DNA of 64,000 nucleotides from an uncultured Eubacteriales bacterium (GCA_900315315.1 OMYT01000007.1:31731-95730); one strand, 5' to 3'. Positions 26,527 to 35,084 are shown, counted from the stretch's first letter. Notes: generated by a model not told the origin, from the sequence alone. Numbers and translations: made by a program.

Positions 26527-26537
26527 AACCCCTTCGG
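26503..26537 (+). repeat. CTTCGG element E7 (module B variant, overlaps a CDS end)
   Basis: AGGGGTTT pairs with AAACCCCT around a loop containing TTACGATCGCC; the tail is CTTCGG. The 5' part is translated as the last residues of the XdhC-family protein and the stop TGA is within the element. Confidence 0.65.
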
Positions 26538-26568
26538 ATATAAAATTTTATAAAAGGAGAACAAGTCG

Positions 26569-27384
26569 ATGAAAAAGATTATGATGATGGTACTGGCGCT
26601 GGTTCTGGCTGTGAGCGTCTGTGCAGGCGCAGCGGCGGAGACACTGAAAACGGAACTGACGGTATTTGCGGCGGCTTCGCTGACAGAATCGCTGACGGAG
26701 ATCAAGGCAAAGTATGAGGAAGCGAACCCGGACGTTACGCTGGTATTCAACTTCGATTCTTCCGGAACGCTGAAGACGCAGATTCAGGAAGGAGCAGTGT
26801 GTGACGTATTTATTTCAGCGGGACAGAAACAGATGAACCAGCTGGACATCACAAAGGATGAAGAAAAGAATCCGGAACGGCTGGACTTCGTGAAGGACGG
26901 GAGCCGGATTGACCTGCTGGAAAACAAGGTGGCGCTGGTGACGCCGGCGGATAATCCGAAAGGAATCAAAACCTTTGACCAGCTGGCAGAACTGCTGAAG
27001 GACGGCGAACTGCTGATGGCCATGGGCAATTCCGATGTGCCGGTGGGACAGTATACGCAGAAGATTCTGGCCTATTACGGATTGAATGAAGAGGACCTGG
27101 CAAAGGCCGGAAAGATCACCTACGGCTCCAACGTGAAGGAAGTGACCACGCAGGTTGTAGAAGGCAGCGTGGACTGCGGCATCGTGTACGCGACGGATGC
27201 TTTCAGCGCGGGGCTGGATGTGATTGATACTGCGACGGCAGAAATGTGCGGGCAGGTGATTTATCCCGCGGCTGTGATGAAGAACAGCGCGGCTCCGGAT
27301 GCGGCGCAGGCATTCCTGAATTATCTCCGGGGTGATGAGGCGATGAAAGTCTTTGAAGGGATCGGTTTCTCACCGGTTCCATAA
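26569..27384 (+). CDS. modA: Molybdate ABC transporter, substrate-binding protein
   Basis: ModA captures molybdate outside the membrane. The 271-residue precursor begins with a signal peptide (MKKIMMMVLALVLAVSVCAGAAAE) and lacks a clear lipobox, although a Cys is present in the signal. TVFAAASLTESL and FNFDSSGTLKTQI are classic ModA ligand loops, and GNSDVPVGQY and YGSNVKEVTTQV are conserved further on. RBS AAAGGAG is 9 nt before the ATG. modB and modC follow, giving a full importer. Placement directly after the XdhC chaperone links molybdate supply to the hydroxylases. Confidence 0.94.
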   Translation: MKKIMMMVLALVLAVSVCAGAAAETLKTELTVFAAASLTESLTEIKAKYEEANPDVTLVFNFDSSGTLKTQIQEGAVCDVFISAGQKQMNQLDITKDEEKNPERLDFVKDGSRIDLLENKVALVTPADNPKGIKTFDQLAELLKDGELLMAMGNSDVPVGQYTQKILAYYGLNEEDLAKAGKITYGSNVKEVTTQVVEGSVDCGIVYATDAFSAGLDVIDTATAEMCGQVIYPAAVMKNSAAPDAAQAFLNYLRGDEAMKVFEGIGFSPVP

Positions 27385-27411
27385 ATCCGGGAAGACTTCG
27401 AAAACAACATG

Positions 27412-27432
27412 CGGCTGTCCCCGGGACAGCCG
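27412..27432 (+). other. Hairpin between modA and modB
   Basis: CGGCTGTCCC is complementary to GGGACAGCCG with almost no loop, placed after modA. Such hairpins often let the binding-protein message accumulate over that of the permease; there is no T-run, so full termination is not expected. Confidence 0.5.
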
Positions 27433-27454
27433 TGCCCACTGAGGTTATCGGAAA

Positions 27455-28123
27455 ATGGTAACAGATTTATACCCATTGTATAATTCCCTGCGGATTGCCG
27501 CCATCAGCTGTGTGATCGTGTTCTTTACAGGAATATTCGCAGCGTATTACGCGGCAAGACTTCCCCGGGTTCTCAAGGGAATCCTGGACGTAATCCTGAC
27601 ACTGCCGATGGTTCTGCCGCCTACCGTATGCGGCTATTTTCTGCTGCTCATTTTCGGCGCCCGGCGGCCGGTGGGCATGTTTCTGGCAGATCTGGGACTC
27701 AAGCTGGTCATGAACTGGCCCGGCGGCGTAGCAGCCGCCGTGGTGGTGGCTTTCCCGCTGATGTACAGGACGGCACGGGGAGCCTTTGAAAGCTTTGATG
27801 AAAACCTGGCCTGGTCCGGGCAGACCCTGGGCCTGTCCAACACCTGGATCTTCTGGCATGTGCGGATGCGCTCCTGCCGGCAGGGAATCCTGGCGGGAAC
27901 GGTGCTCGCCTTTGCCAGGGCGCTGGGCGAATACGGAGCGACCAGCATGCTGATCGGCTACACGCCGGGCAGAACGGCAACAGTATCCACGACAGTTTAC
28001 CAGCTCTGGCGGACCAATGATGAACAAGGCGCCTTCTTCTGGGTGATGGTCAACCTGGCGATCTCGGCAGTGGTACTGCTGGCTGTGAACCTGCTGGAGA
28101 GGAGGCGTAAAAATGGCGCTTGA
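27455..28123 (+). CDS. modB: Molybdate ABC transporter, permease
   Basis: ModB is the membrane channel of the molybdate importer, 222 residues with about five membrane segments. The EAA-type loop that contacts ModC is seen in ARALGEYGATSMLIG near residue 150, and LPMVLPPTVCGYFLL is a typical ModB membrane segment. It overlaps modC by 11 bp, so translation is coupled. Confidence 0.93.
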   Translation: MVTDLYPLYNSLRIAAISCVIVFFTGIFAAYYAARLPRVLKGILDVILTLPMVLPPTVCGYFLLLIFGARRPVGMFLADLGLKLVMNWPGGVAAAVVVAFPLMYRTARGAFESFDENLAWSGQTLGLSNTWIFWHVRMRSCRQGILAGTVLAFARALGEYGATSMLIGYTPGRTATVSTTVYQLWRTNDEQGAFFWVMVNLAISAVVLLAVNLLERRRKNGA

Positions 28124-29153
28124 AGTCAATGTTGAGAAACAAGCCGGTTCATTTCATCTGCACGCCTCTTTTACCTGTGAAAAGGAATTTCTGGGCCTTC
28201 TGGGCGCTTCCGGCAGCGGCAAGAGCATGACGCTGAAATGCATTGCCGGGATTGAAAAGCCGGACTGCGGCCGGATCGTGTTGGACGGCCGGGTGCTTTT
28301 CGATTCGGAGCAAAAGATCAATCTGCCACCGCGGCAGCGGCGTGTGGGATATCTGTTCCAGAACTATGCACTGTTTCCGGACATGACCGCACGGCAGAAT
28401 ATCCTCTGTGGTCTGCATGCTGAAAAAGACAGGCAAAAAAGAGAAAAACGGGCAGACGAGATAATGGAACTGCTGCAGATCCGGGATGTTGCCACTCTGA
28501 AACCATGGCAGCTTTCCGGCGGCCAGGCGCAGCGGACGGCTCTGGGGCGGATTCTGGTCAATGAACCGGAACTGCTGATGCTGGACGAGCCTTTTGCCGC
28601 GCTGGATACACACCTGCGGCTGAAACTGCAGATGGAATTGAAAGACCTTCTGTCCGGATATGACCGGGGGATCATTATGGTCACCCATGACAGGGATGAA
28701 GCCTTCCGGATGTGCGACCGGATCGGCGTGATCGACCAGGGGCAGATGCTGGCTGTGAAAGAAACCAGGGAACTGTTCGCGGATCCGGGAAGCCGGGCAG
28801 TGGCTTCGATCACGGGCTGCAAAAACATCGCCTATGCCCGGAAAACGGGCAAGCATGAAGTGTTTGTGCCCGAATGGAATGTTTACCTGAAGACGGAGAA
28901 AACGGTTCGGGACGAGCTGAAAGCCGTGGGGATCCGGGCGCACAGCTTTCATCCCGAAGAACAGGAAAACCGTTTTTCCGTCACGATTGTGCGGGAAATG
29001 GAAGAACCGTTTGAATGGGTCAGCGAATTTGTTTATGAGGGTCAGGCTCCCGCCAGTCCGGCGGTATGGTGGAGATATTCGAAAGCGTTCAGGCTGTCCG
29101 AGCAGCCCGGCGCACTCGGGGTTTCGACGGATGAAGTGCTGCTATTGTATTAA
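28113..29153 (+). CDS. modC: Molybdate ABC transporter, ATP-binding protein
   Basis: ModC powers molybdate uptake. The 346-residue protein has Walker A GASGSGKSM near residue 35, signature LSGGQAQRTALGRIL, Walker B LLMLDEPFAALD and the switch histidine in IMVTHDRDEAF. A C-terminal extension of about 110 residues follows the ATPase domain; its fit to a molybdate-binding TOBE domain is uncertain. RBS AGGAGG is inside the end of modB. Element E8 begins at the stop codon. Confidence 0.93.
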   Translation: MALEVNVEKQAGSFHLHASFTCEKEFLGLLGASGSGKSMTLKCIAGIEKPDCGRIVLDGRVLFDSEQKINLPPRQRRVGYLFQNYALFPDMTARQNILCGLHAEKDRQKREKRADEIMELLQIRDVATLKPWQLSGGQAQRTALGRILVNEPELLMLDEPFAALDTHLRLKLQMELKDLLSGYDRGIIMVTHDRDEAFRMCDRIGVIDQGQMLAVKETRELFADPGSRAVASITGCKNIAYARKTGKHEVFVPEWNVYLKTEKTVRDELKAVGIRAHSFHPEEQENRFSVTIVREMEEPFEWVSEFVYEGQAPASPAVWWRYSKAFRLSEQPGALGVSTDEVLLLY

Positions 29154-29253
29154 GGGGGCTTTCCGAGTGCCCTGGGCTGTTGCCCGTTCTCTGCTGAAAA
29201 CTGTCCACTGGACAGTTTTCCGGGCGCGACGAACCCCCCTTAAACCCCTTCGG
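29153..29253 (+). repeat. CTTCGG element E8 (modules B+C+D)
   Basis: Outer arms AAGGGGG and CCCCCTT enclose the TTTCCGAGT loop start, a GCCCG/CGGGC module C and a D hairpin (AAAACTGTCC with GGACAGTTTT around ACT). The tail is AAACCCCTTCGG. It lies between modC and the promoter of the BMP operon. Confidence 0.82.
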
Positions 29254-29255
29254 GA

Positions 29256-29284
29256 TTGCATTAGGGTTAAAAATGCGATATAAT
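29256..29284 (+). promoter_or_regulatory. Sigma-A-type promoter of the first BMP operon
   Basis: TTGCAT at 29256 and TATAAT at 29279 are separated by 17 nt. This sits 3 bp after element E8 and about 60 bp before the ATG. A short GGCAG/CTGCC hairpin lies in the leader. Confidence 0.65.
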
Positions 29285-29342
29285 CATCTCAATTCCTGGG
29301 CAGCCGAGGACTGCCTAAAAAAAGAAAACGAGGGGGAAATCC

Positions 29343-30431
29343 ATGATGAAAAAGCTGATCGCGTTAATCTGCGCAATGGCACTGGTGATGGGCCTGTTTG
29401 CCGCTCCGGCAATGGCTGAGGGAAAACCGCTCAAGATCCTGATCGTGACTTCCAGCGGTGTTGATGACGGAAACTTCAATCAGGACTGCTACAACGGCAT
29501 TCAGGCTTTTCTGGCCGACCATGCGGACTGCAGTGTGAAGGATGTCAAGGAGCCTGATCTGGCTGAACTGATCCCCACGGTGGAACGGCTTGCCGGGGAC
29601 TACGACGTGTTTGTGCTTCCGGGCTTCAATTTCGGCGGAATCGGTGATATCGTGCTGGCAAATCCCGATAAATACTTCCTGGTTGTTGATTCCACTATCC
29701 AGGACAGCGAAGGAAACCCCGTCACTGCAGACAACGTATACACCATGACCTACAAAGAGCAGGAAGGCGGATTCATGGTTGGACTGGCGGCTGCTCTGAC
29801 CTCGAAGAGCAACAAGGTGGCTGAGATCAACGGCATGCCCTTCCCATCCAACACCAACTACCAGTTCGGCTTCATGGGCGGCGTGAAGTATGCCAACGAA
29901 AAGTTCGGTACTGCTGTGGAATGTGTGGAGATTCCGTCCTTCTCCGGCGGAGACGGCGTAGGCGGGAACTATGTCGGCAATTTCGCAGACCCGGCAACGG
30001 GCAAGGTGGTTGCCGAAACCCTGATCGGCGAAGGGTGCGATGTGATCTTTGCCGCGGCCGGTGAGTCCGGAAACGGCGCCCTGACCGCTGTCAAGGAAGC
30101 TGAGGGCGTATGGTTCATCGGCTGCGACGTGGACCAGTATGACGACGGTGCAAAGGGAGACGGAAACGTCATCCTGACTTCCGCCCTGAAGGTGATGCAC
30201 CTGGACGTGCAGCGCGAGCTGGAAAACATTTACAACGGTACCTTCACCGGAAAGGATGCTCTGCTGGGCGCAGATTCCGATTCCACGGGCTATGTTTCTG
30301 CAGAAAGCAGGCAGCAACTGAGCGAAGACGCACTGGCCAAGCTGGCTGAGTCCTATGAGCTGATGAAGAAGGGCGAGATTGTTCCTCCGACCACTGCGGA
30401 CGGGGTGAATGACTTCCCGGGGCTTAAATAA
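29343..30431 (+). CDS. BMP-family ABC transporter substrate-binding protein (first cassette)
   Basis: A 362-residue basic-membrane-protein family binding protein; family members usually bind nucleosides or related purines. It has a signal peptide (MMKKLIALICAMALVMGLFA...) ending AMAEG without a lipobox Cys. KILIVTSSGVDDGNFNQDCY is the PnrA-like ligand region, and FIGCDVDQYDDG is typical of the second lobe. ATPase and two permease genes follow, making a complete importer. The purine setting supports a purine or nucleoside ligand, but that remains inference. AGGGGG lies 6 nt before ATG 29343; ATG 29346 is equally possible. Confidence 0.88.
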   Translation: MMKKLIALICAMALVMGLFAAPAMAEGKPLKILIVTSSGVDDGNFNQDCYNGIQAFLADHADCSVKDVKEPDLAELIPTVERLAGDYDVFVLPGFNFGGIGDIVLANPDKYFLVVDSTIQDSEGNPVTADNVYTMTYKEQEGGFMVGLAAALTSKSNKVAEINGMPFPSNTNYQFGFMGGVKYANEKFGTAVECVEIPSFSGGDGVGGNYVGNFADPATGKVVAETLIGEGCDVIFAAAGESGNGALTAVKEAEGVWFIGCDVDQYDDGAKGDGNVILTSALKVMHLDVQRELENIYNGTFTGKDALLGADSDSTGYVSAESRQQLSEDALAKLAESYELMKKGEIVPPTTADGVNDFPGLK

Positions 30432-30446
30432 GAGTTTGAGCTTTCG

Positions 30447-30477
30447 CGCTCTCTCCTCCAGGAGGAGGGAGCGTTTT
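30447..30477 (+). terminator. Hairpin with T-run after the BMP gene
   Basis: CGCTCTCTCCTCC pairs with GGAGGAGGGAGCG with one wobble, followed by TTTT. It probably causes partial termination between the binding-protein gene and the ATPase gene, raising binding-protein output. Confidence 0.7.
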
Positions 30478-30483
30478 AAAGTT

Positions 30484-30582
30484 GTGGGGGCTTTCCGATC
30501 TTCCTGGGCTGCCGCCCGTTCTCCGCTGAAAACTGTCCACTGGACAGTTTTCCGGGCGCTACGAACCCCCACACCCCTTCGG
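30484..30582 (+). repeat. CTTCGG element E9 (modules B+C+D)
   Basis: Outer arms GTGGGGG and CCCCCAC, loop start TTTCCGATC, module C (GCCCG/CGGGC), and D hairpin (AAAACTGTCC with GGACAGTTTT around ACT). The tail is ACCCCTTCGG. Its outer stem differs from E8 but stays paired. Confidence 0.83.
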
Positions 30583-30638
30583 CCTCAAGGTAAAAGAGGG
30601 AACGTTTTTCCTGTCAATTATGATCAGGCGGTGAAGGC

Positions 30639-32171
30639 ATGAGCGAATACATTGTTGAAATGCGGCATATTACCAAAAGATTTCCGGGGATTATCGCGAA
30701 CAATGATGTTTCCATCGGGATTCGGAAAGGAGAGGTATATGCACTGCTGGGTGAAAACGGCGCCGGGAAATCCACGCTGATGAGCATGCTGTTCGGGATG
30801 TATGAGCCGGACGAAGGAGAGATCCTGATCGACGGGAAGACGGTGACTTTTCATTCTTCCACGGACGCGGCGGCCTGCAGCATCGGGATGGTTCACCAGC
30901 ATTTCAAGCTTGTGGAACCTTTTACGATTGCGGAAAACATTGTGCTGGGCGTCGAACCGGTGGAAAAACGATTGGGCGTTCTTCCGTGGGTCAACATCCG
31001 GAAAGCCAATGAACAGATCAGCGAACTGTCCAAGGCATACGGCCTGGAGGTCAACCCGACGGACCGGATTGAAGATGTGCCGGTTTCCGTACGCCAGCGG
31101 GTGGAAATCCTGAAGATGCTTTACCGCGGCGCAGAGATCATGATCTTTGACGAGCCGACTGCCGTGCTGACACCGCAGGAGATTGATTTTCTGCTGCAGA
31201 TTATCGACAATCTCCGGAAGGACGGGAAAACGATTATCCTGATTACCCACAAGATCGCAGAGATCAAACGGATCGCCGACCGATGCGCAATCCTGCGCCA
31301 GGGGCGACTGATTGACGTGCGGGATGTTGCGGAATCATCGGTGCAGGATCTGGCGGACCTGATGGTCGGCAGGCAGGTCCGGTTTACACAGGATAAGGCG
31401 GCGCCGAACTTCCGGGATCCGGTGCTGGAAGTGCAGAACCTGACGGTCAGGGATGAACACAAGTTTGAGGTTGTGAAAGATGTTTCCTTTACGGTGCACG
31501 GCGGCGAGATCTTCGCGATTGCCGGCGTTTCCGGCAACGGACAGGAGGAGATCGCGGACGCGATTGCCGGGCTGGTGAAGGCAGCATCCGGGAAGATCAT
31601 CCTGAACGGAAAGGATATCACCGGGGAACCGGTACGGGAACGCTGCCTGACCGGACTGTCCTATATTCCCGAAGACCGGAACGCTACAGGAACCATTCCC
31701 GATATGACGCTGCAGGAGAATCTGGCACTGCGGGAATACTACAAAGAGCCTTTTTCGAAAAAGGGGATTCTTCAACACGATGCTTTCCGCAGGTATGCGG
31801 ATCAGCTGATTGAAACGTACGATATCCGCTGCGCACAGGGACCGGACACCGTGCTGAGATCCATGTCCGGCGGAAACCAGCAGAAGGCAATTGTCGGCCG
31901 GGAAATCGAGGAGCAGACGAGCCTGATTATTTTTGTGCAGCCTACGCGGGGGCTGGACATCGGGGCGATCGAGAACATTCACCGGCAGATCCTCCAGGAA
32001 AGGGACAGAGGTGCGGCGATCCTGCTGATCTCCCTGGAACTGGAAGAGGTGATGATGCTGGCGGACACGATTGGCGTTCTGTACCGGGGCGAAATGCTGC
32101 GGATTGATTCGGCAGAGAATATGACCATGCAGGAAGTCGGCCGCTACATGATGGGGGTGAGGGAAGCATGA
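30639..32171 (+). CDS. ABC transporter ATP-binding protein (tandem ATPase, first BMP cassette)
   Basis: A 510-residue protein with two fused ATPase domains, as in RbsA/NupO-type importers. Walker A GENGAGKST is near residue 40 and FDEPTAVLTPQE is the first Walker B region. The second domain has a degenerate Walker A (GVSGNGQEE) and an intact signature MSGGNQQKAIVGREI with FVQPTRGLD. It powers the importer formed with the next two permeases. Its stop overlaps the permease start by ATGA. The spacing to the binding-protein gene contains a hairpin terminator and element E9. Confidence 0.93.
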   Translation: MSEYIVEMRHITKRFPGIIANNDVSIGIRKGEVYALLGENGAGKSTLMSMLFGMYEPDEGEILIDGKTVTFHSSTDAAACSIGMVHQHFKLVEPFTIAENIVLGVEPVEKRLGVLPWVNIRKANEQISELSKAYGLEVNPTDRIEDVPVSVRQRVEILKMLYRGAEIMIFDEPTAVLTPQEIDFLLQIIDNLRKDGKTIILITHKIAEIKRIADRCAILRQGRLIDVRDVAESSVQDLADLMVGRQVRFTQDKAAPNFRDPVLEVQNLTVRDEHKFEVVKDVSFTVHGGEIFAIAGVSGNGQEEIADAIAGLVKAASGKIILNGKDITGEPVRERCLTGLSYIPEDRNATGTIPDMTLQENLALREYYKEPFSKKGILQHDAFRRYADQLIETYDIRCAQGPDTVLRSMSGGNQQKAIVGREIEEQTSLIIFVQPTRGLDIGAIENIHRQILQERDRGAAILLISLELEEVMMLADTIGVLYRGEMLRIDSAENMTMQEVGRYMMGVREA

Positions 32172-33349
32172 AAAAGAAAAACATTTTTCTTGCCCGCCGC
32201 CTGACCGGACGCTATGCCTCCCTGTGGGTATCCGTGATTGCAATCCTGCTGACGATTGTGACAGCAAGTATCCTGCTGCTGATCATGGGGAAGAATCCGC
32301 TGACGGCCTTCGCGAGTTTTCTGCAGGGATGCGGTTTTCTTGCCAAGGAAAACTACGGCGGCGGCAGCGGCCAGCTGACAGACATGCTGGACTTCCTGAA
32401 TTATCTGACACCGCTGATCCTGGCATCCCTGGCTTTTATTACGGCGTTCAAGGCAGGCCTGTTCAACATCGGCATCTCCGGGCAGATGCTGCTGGCCGGT
32501 TTCACGGCCACGGTGCTGGTTGGATACAATAAGGCGCTTTCGCCGTTCATCGCGAAACCGCTGGTGCTTCTGATCGGCCTTATTGTCGGCGGACTGACAG
32601 GTGTGCTGGTCGGATATCTGAAATACCGGTTCAATATTCATGAAGTCGTGTCAACAATCATGATCAACTACATCATCAGCTATCTGACAGGTTTCTTTAT
32701 CAACAACTACCATGTGGACATGATGACCCGGAACAGCAAGGTCTGCACACCGGAGGCAAGACTGACACTGACCAACGTCATGATCGGCGACATGAAGTGC
32801 AAGATTCCGTTGGGGCTGATTATCGCGATCCTGATCGCTTTGCTGGTATCCTTCCTGTTCCGGAAGACCGTGCTGGGTTTTGAAATCAAGGCAGTGGGAC
32901 AGAACCGGCGCTGCTCGGAATATTCGGGTATCCGCGTCAGCCGGACAATCCTGATCTCCATGGGCCTTTCCGGCGCGATTGCCGGGCTGGCAGGCGTGGC
33001 GTACTATCTCGGATATACCAACACCATCATTCCGAAGTCGCTGCCGAGCATGGGATATGATTCGATCTCGGTGGCACTGCTGGGAAGCGGCTCGCCGATC
33101 GGCTCCATCTTTGCGGCGGCAGTTGTATCTGTGTTCCAGCAGGGATCGAATTATATGAGCTCCAGCCTGGGCGTGGCGAAGGAAATTGCCTCCCTGATTA
33201 CAGGGATCCTGCTGCTGTTCGCCTCCTGCGGAAATTATATGAAGTACCTGGCCGGACGAACCATGCAGCAGACATCGGAAATTGCTTCACAGGGATCATC
33301 CCGGACAGCACCGGCGAGCCCGGAGAGTAAGGAGGCGAAAACCAAATGA
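32168..33349 (+). CDS. ABC transporter permease (first BMP cassette, subunit 1)
   Basis: A 393-residue branched-chain/ribose-type permease (BPD_transp_2 fold). The first membrane segment runs through VSVIAILLTIVTASILLLI, and FNIGISGQMLLAGF is the conserved family motif. A cytoplasmic loop contains GQNRRCSEYSGIRVSR, resembling the GxNxxAAxYAGI motif of nucleoside-type permeases. A charged C-terminal tail follows the last segment. Start and stop overlap its neighbours by 4 bp each, indicating tight co-translation. Confidence 0.9.
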   Translation: MKKKNIFLARRLTGRYASLWVSVIAILLTIVTASILLLIMGKNPLTAFASFLQGCGFLAKENYGGGSGQLTDMLDFLNYLTPLILASLAFITAFKAGLFNIGISGQMLLAGFTATVLVGYNKALSPFIAKPLVLLIGLIVGGLTGVLVGYLKYRFNIHEVVSTIMINYIISYLTGFFINNYHVDMMTRNSKVCTPEARLTLTNVMIGDMKCKIPLGLIIAILIALLVSFLFRKTVLGFEIKAVGQNRRCSEYSGIRVSRTILISMGLSGAIAGLAGVAYYLGYTNTIIPKSLPSMGYDSISVALLGSGSPIGSIFAAAVVSVFQQGSNYMSSSLGVAKEIASLITGILLLFASCGNYMKYLAGRTMQQTSEIASQGSSRTAPASPESKEAKTK

Positions 33350-34305
33350 ATAAAGTCTTTACGGACGGCCTTTCCTTTGCGCTTCCTCTTCTGATTATGG
33401 CGGTCGGCGCGCTGTATTCCGAAAAGAGCGGCGTGACCAATCTGGCAATCGAAGGCTTTCAGGGAGTCGGCGCGTTTTTCGGCGCGCTGGCCGCGACACT
33501 GCTTGCGCCGCTGATGGGCAACGGAAACCAGATGATCATTTACATCGCCATCCTCTGCGCAGCTGTCGGGGGAGCCCTGTTCTCCTGCATTCACGGGCTG
33601 CTCTGCATCCGTTTCAGGGCCAACCAGGTGATCAGCGGCGTGGTGATCAATATCCTGTCAGTGGCACTGACAGCTTTCTTTACCAGCGCCGCGAACACCG
33701 CGATCAACGGAACCGCGTCCAACAAATTTGTGCTGGACGTTTCGGCCAGGTTTTCGATTCCGCTGCTGTCTCAGATTCCCTGGATCGGCGGGCTGTTTAC
33801 GAACATGTATCCTTTTGAAATCATCATTATCGTGCTGGTGATCATATTATGGTATCTGCTGAACCGGACCCGGTTCGGAATGCGGCTGCGGGCCTGCGGC
33901 GAGAATCCCCAGGCGGTGGACGCGGCCGGGGCTAATGTCATCCGGATCCGCTGGGCTGCCGTGATGATTTCCGGCGCGCTGTCCGGGATCGGCGGTATCT
34001 GCTTTGCCTACTCCCTGATCGGGAACTTCTCTCCCAGCATCTATCAGGGATTCGGCTATCTTGCCATTGCGGCCATGATCTTCGGCAACTGGAGCATCGG
34101 ACCGACCACGCTGGCATGCCTGGTGTTCGGACTGGCGAAGTCCGGCGGGTTGCAGCTGTGTATCGCGGCCGGGCTGCCAAGCAATTATACCGACCTTTTC
34201 CTGATGCTGCCCTATGTGCTGACCTTGCTGCTGCTGGTGTTCTTCTCCAAGAAAAATCACCCGCCGAAGGCAGCGGGTGAACCATGGGATAAGAGTAAAA
34301 GATAA
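33346..34305 (+). CDS. ABC transporter permease (first BMP cassette, subunit 2)
   Basis: A 319-residue second permease of the BMP importer. NLAIEGFQGVGAFFGALAA and RACGENPQAVDAAGANVI are the paired motifs of this family, where the latter loop contacts the ATPase. About eight membrane segments. It ends the operon; element E10 starts at the stop codon. Confidence 0.9.
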   Translation: MNKVFTDGLSFALPLLIMAVGALYSEKSGVTNLAIEGFQGVGAFFGALAATLLAPLMGNGNQMIIYIAILCAAVGGALFSCIHGLLCIRFRANQVISGVVINILSVALTAFFTSAANTAINGTASNKFVLDVSARFSIPLLSQIPWIGGLFTNMYPFEIIIIVLVIILWYLLNRTRFGMRLRACGENPQAVDAAGANVIRIRWAAVMISGALSGIGGICFAYSLIGNFSPSIYQGFGYLAIAAMIFGNWSIGPTTLACLVFGLAKSGGLQLCIAAGLPSNYTDLFLMLPYVLTLLLLVFFSKKNHPPKAAGEPWDKSKR

Positions 34306-34373
34306 GGGGCTTTCCGATCTTCCTGGGCTGCCGCCCGTTCTCCGGGCGCTACGAACCCCTTAAACCCCTTCGG
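34304..34373 (+). repeat. CTTCGG element E10 (modules B+C, no D)
   Basis: Outer arms AAGGGG and CCCCTT, loop start TTTCCGATC, and module C with GCCCG-TTCTC-CGGGC. Compared with E9 it lacks exactly the inner D hairpin. The tail is AAACCCCTTCGG. It sits between convergent genes. Confidence 0.82.
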
Positions 34374-34416
34374 TGCGGGTGAAAGCGGAATAAGAGCAAA
34401 CGGTGATGGGGGGACT

Positions 34417-34659
34417 TTAACTGTTTTCGGCTTTCCAGATGATTTGATATCCGTTTGACTGTTCAATGGCGAGCTGCTCCATCTCCTCTGTGCGGGGAAG
34501 AGATTCCGGGTCTTCCGTTTCGATCCGCACACAGGTTCCGCAGCTGCTGGAGAGTATACGGGGAACCGGCATCATCTTTGCGGTGATGCCGGTTTCGTCG
34601 CATTGCTTTTTGCAGCGCATCGCGCCGAAATGGGAAAAGAAGGTAGCGATGCAGATCAT
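34417..34659 (-). CDS. DUF3343 protein (putative Se/S carrier-like)
   Basis: An 80-residue DUF3343 protein. The family is found with YedF and YedE in selenium-using genomes and is predicted to carry selenium or sulfur. TFFSHFGAMRCKKQC, MMPVPRILSSSCGTCVRI show the family PVPR motif followed by a Cys pair. Its ATG overlaps the yedF stop, so it is translationally coupled. The specific chemistry is unproven. Confidence 0.85.
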   Translation of the reverse strand: MICIATFFSHFGAMRCKKQCDETGITAKMMPVPRILSSSCGTCVRIETEDPESLPRTEEMEQLAIEQSNGYQIIWKAENS

Positions 34660-34862
34660 TTCTGAATGGTGAGGGTGAATTCCCCGTCCGCTTCGGTCAC
34701 GGAGACTTTATAGCCCTGGTGTTCCGCATAGCGGGTTACGTTTTCTTTGGACACACGGTTATCCACGGTGATCTCGTAAGCGTTTTCACCGCTTTTCATG
34801 GCCTGGCTGATCAGGATGACGGGTTCCGGGCAGGATAAGCCGCGGGCATCTACTTTGGTCAT
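34656..34862 (-). CDS. yedF: YedF/TusA-like selenium-associated sulfurtransferase domain
   Basis: A 68-residue TusA-fold protein with the conserved CPEPVI motif (Cys11), which in the family carries persulfide or perselenide. Many YedF proteins are about 200 residues with an added C-terminal domain; here only the TusA-like part is present and DUF3343 follows as a separate gene. AAGGAGG lies upstream of the ATG. Expected partner of YedE and SelD in selenium delivery. Confidence 0.87.
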   Translation of the reverse strand: MTKVDARGLSCPEPVILISQAMKSGENAYEITVDNRVSKENVTRYAEHQGYKVSVTEADGEFTLTIQK

Positions 34863-34906
34863 GTGTTCATTGCCTCCTTAAGTCAATGTACAATGGGGGA
34901 TCTTTA

Positions 34907-34943
34907 CCAGGGGGCTTTCCGATCGCCCCCTGGACCCCTTCGG
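34907..34943 (+). repeat. CTTCGG element E11 (module B)
   Basis: CCAGGGGGC pairs with GCCCCCTGG around TTTCCGATC; the tail is ACCCCTTCGG. It is antisense to the flanking minus-strand genes yedF and yedE. Confidence 0.82.
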
Positions 34944-34960
34944 GTAATCTGTTTTTTGAG

Positions 34961-35081
34961 AGGGGTTTTCCGAGTGCCCTGGGCTGCCGCCTCCAACAAA
35001 GGCTCCACTGGAGCTTTCGCTACTGAAAACGAGCACACTGGCTCGTTTTCCTGGCGCGTCGACCCCCCCAAACCCCTTCGG
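34961..35081 (+). repeat. CTTCGG element E12 (modules B+C with two D hairpins)
   Basis: AGGGGTTT pairs with the distal AAACCCCT. The loop begins TTTCCGAGT and carries two D hairpins: AAAGGCTCC with GGAGCTTT around ACT, and AAAACGAGC with GCTCGTTTT. The tail is CCCCTTCGG. It is the most elaborate copy and is antisense to yedF/yedE. Confidence 0.78.
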
Positions 35082-35084
35082 GTT

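Noticed and set aside
26527-26568. Molybdenum-cofactor or molybdate riboswitch before modA
   Set aside because: Only 42 bp separate the genes and half of that is element E7; there is no room for an aptamer.
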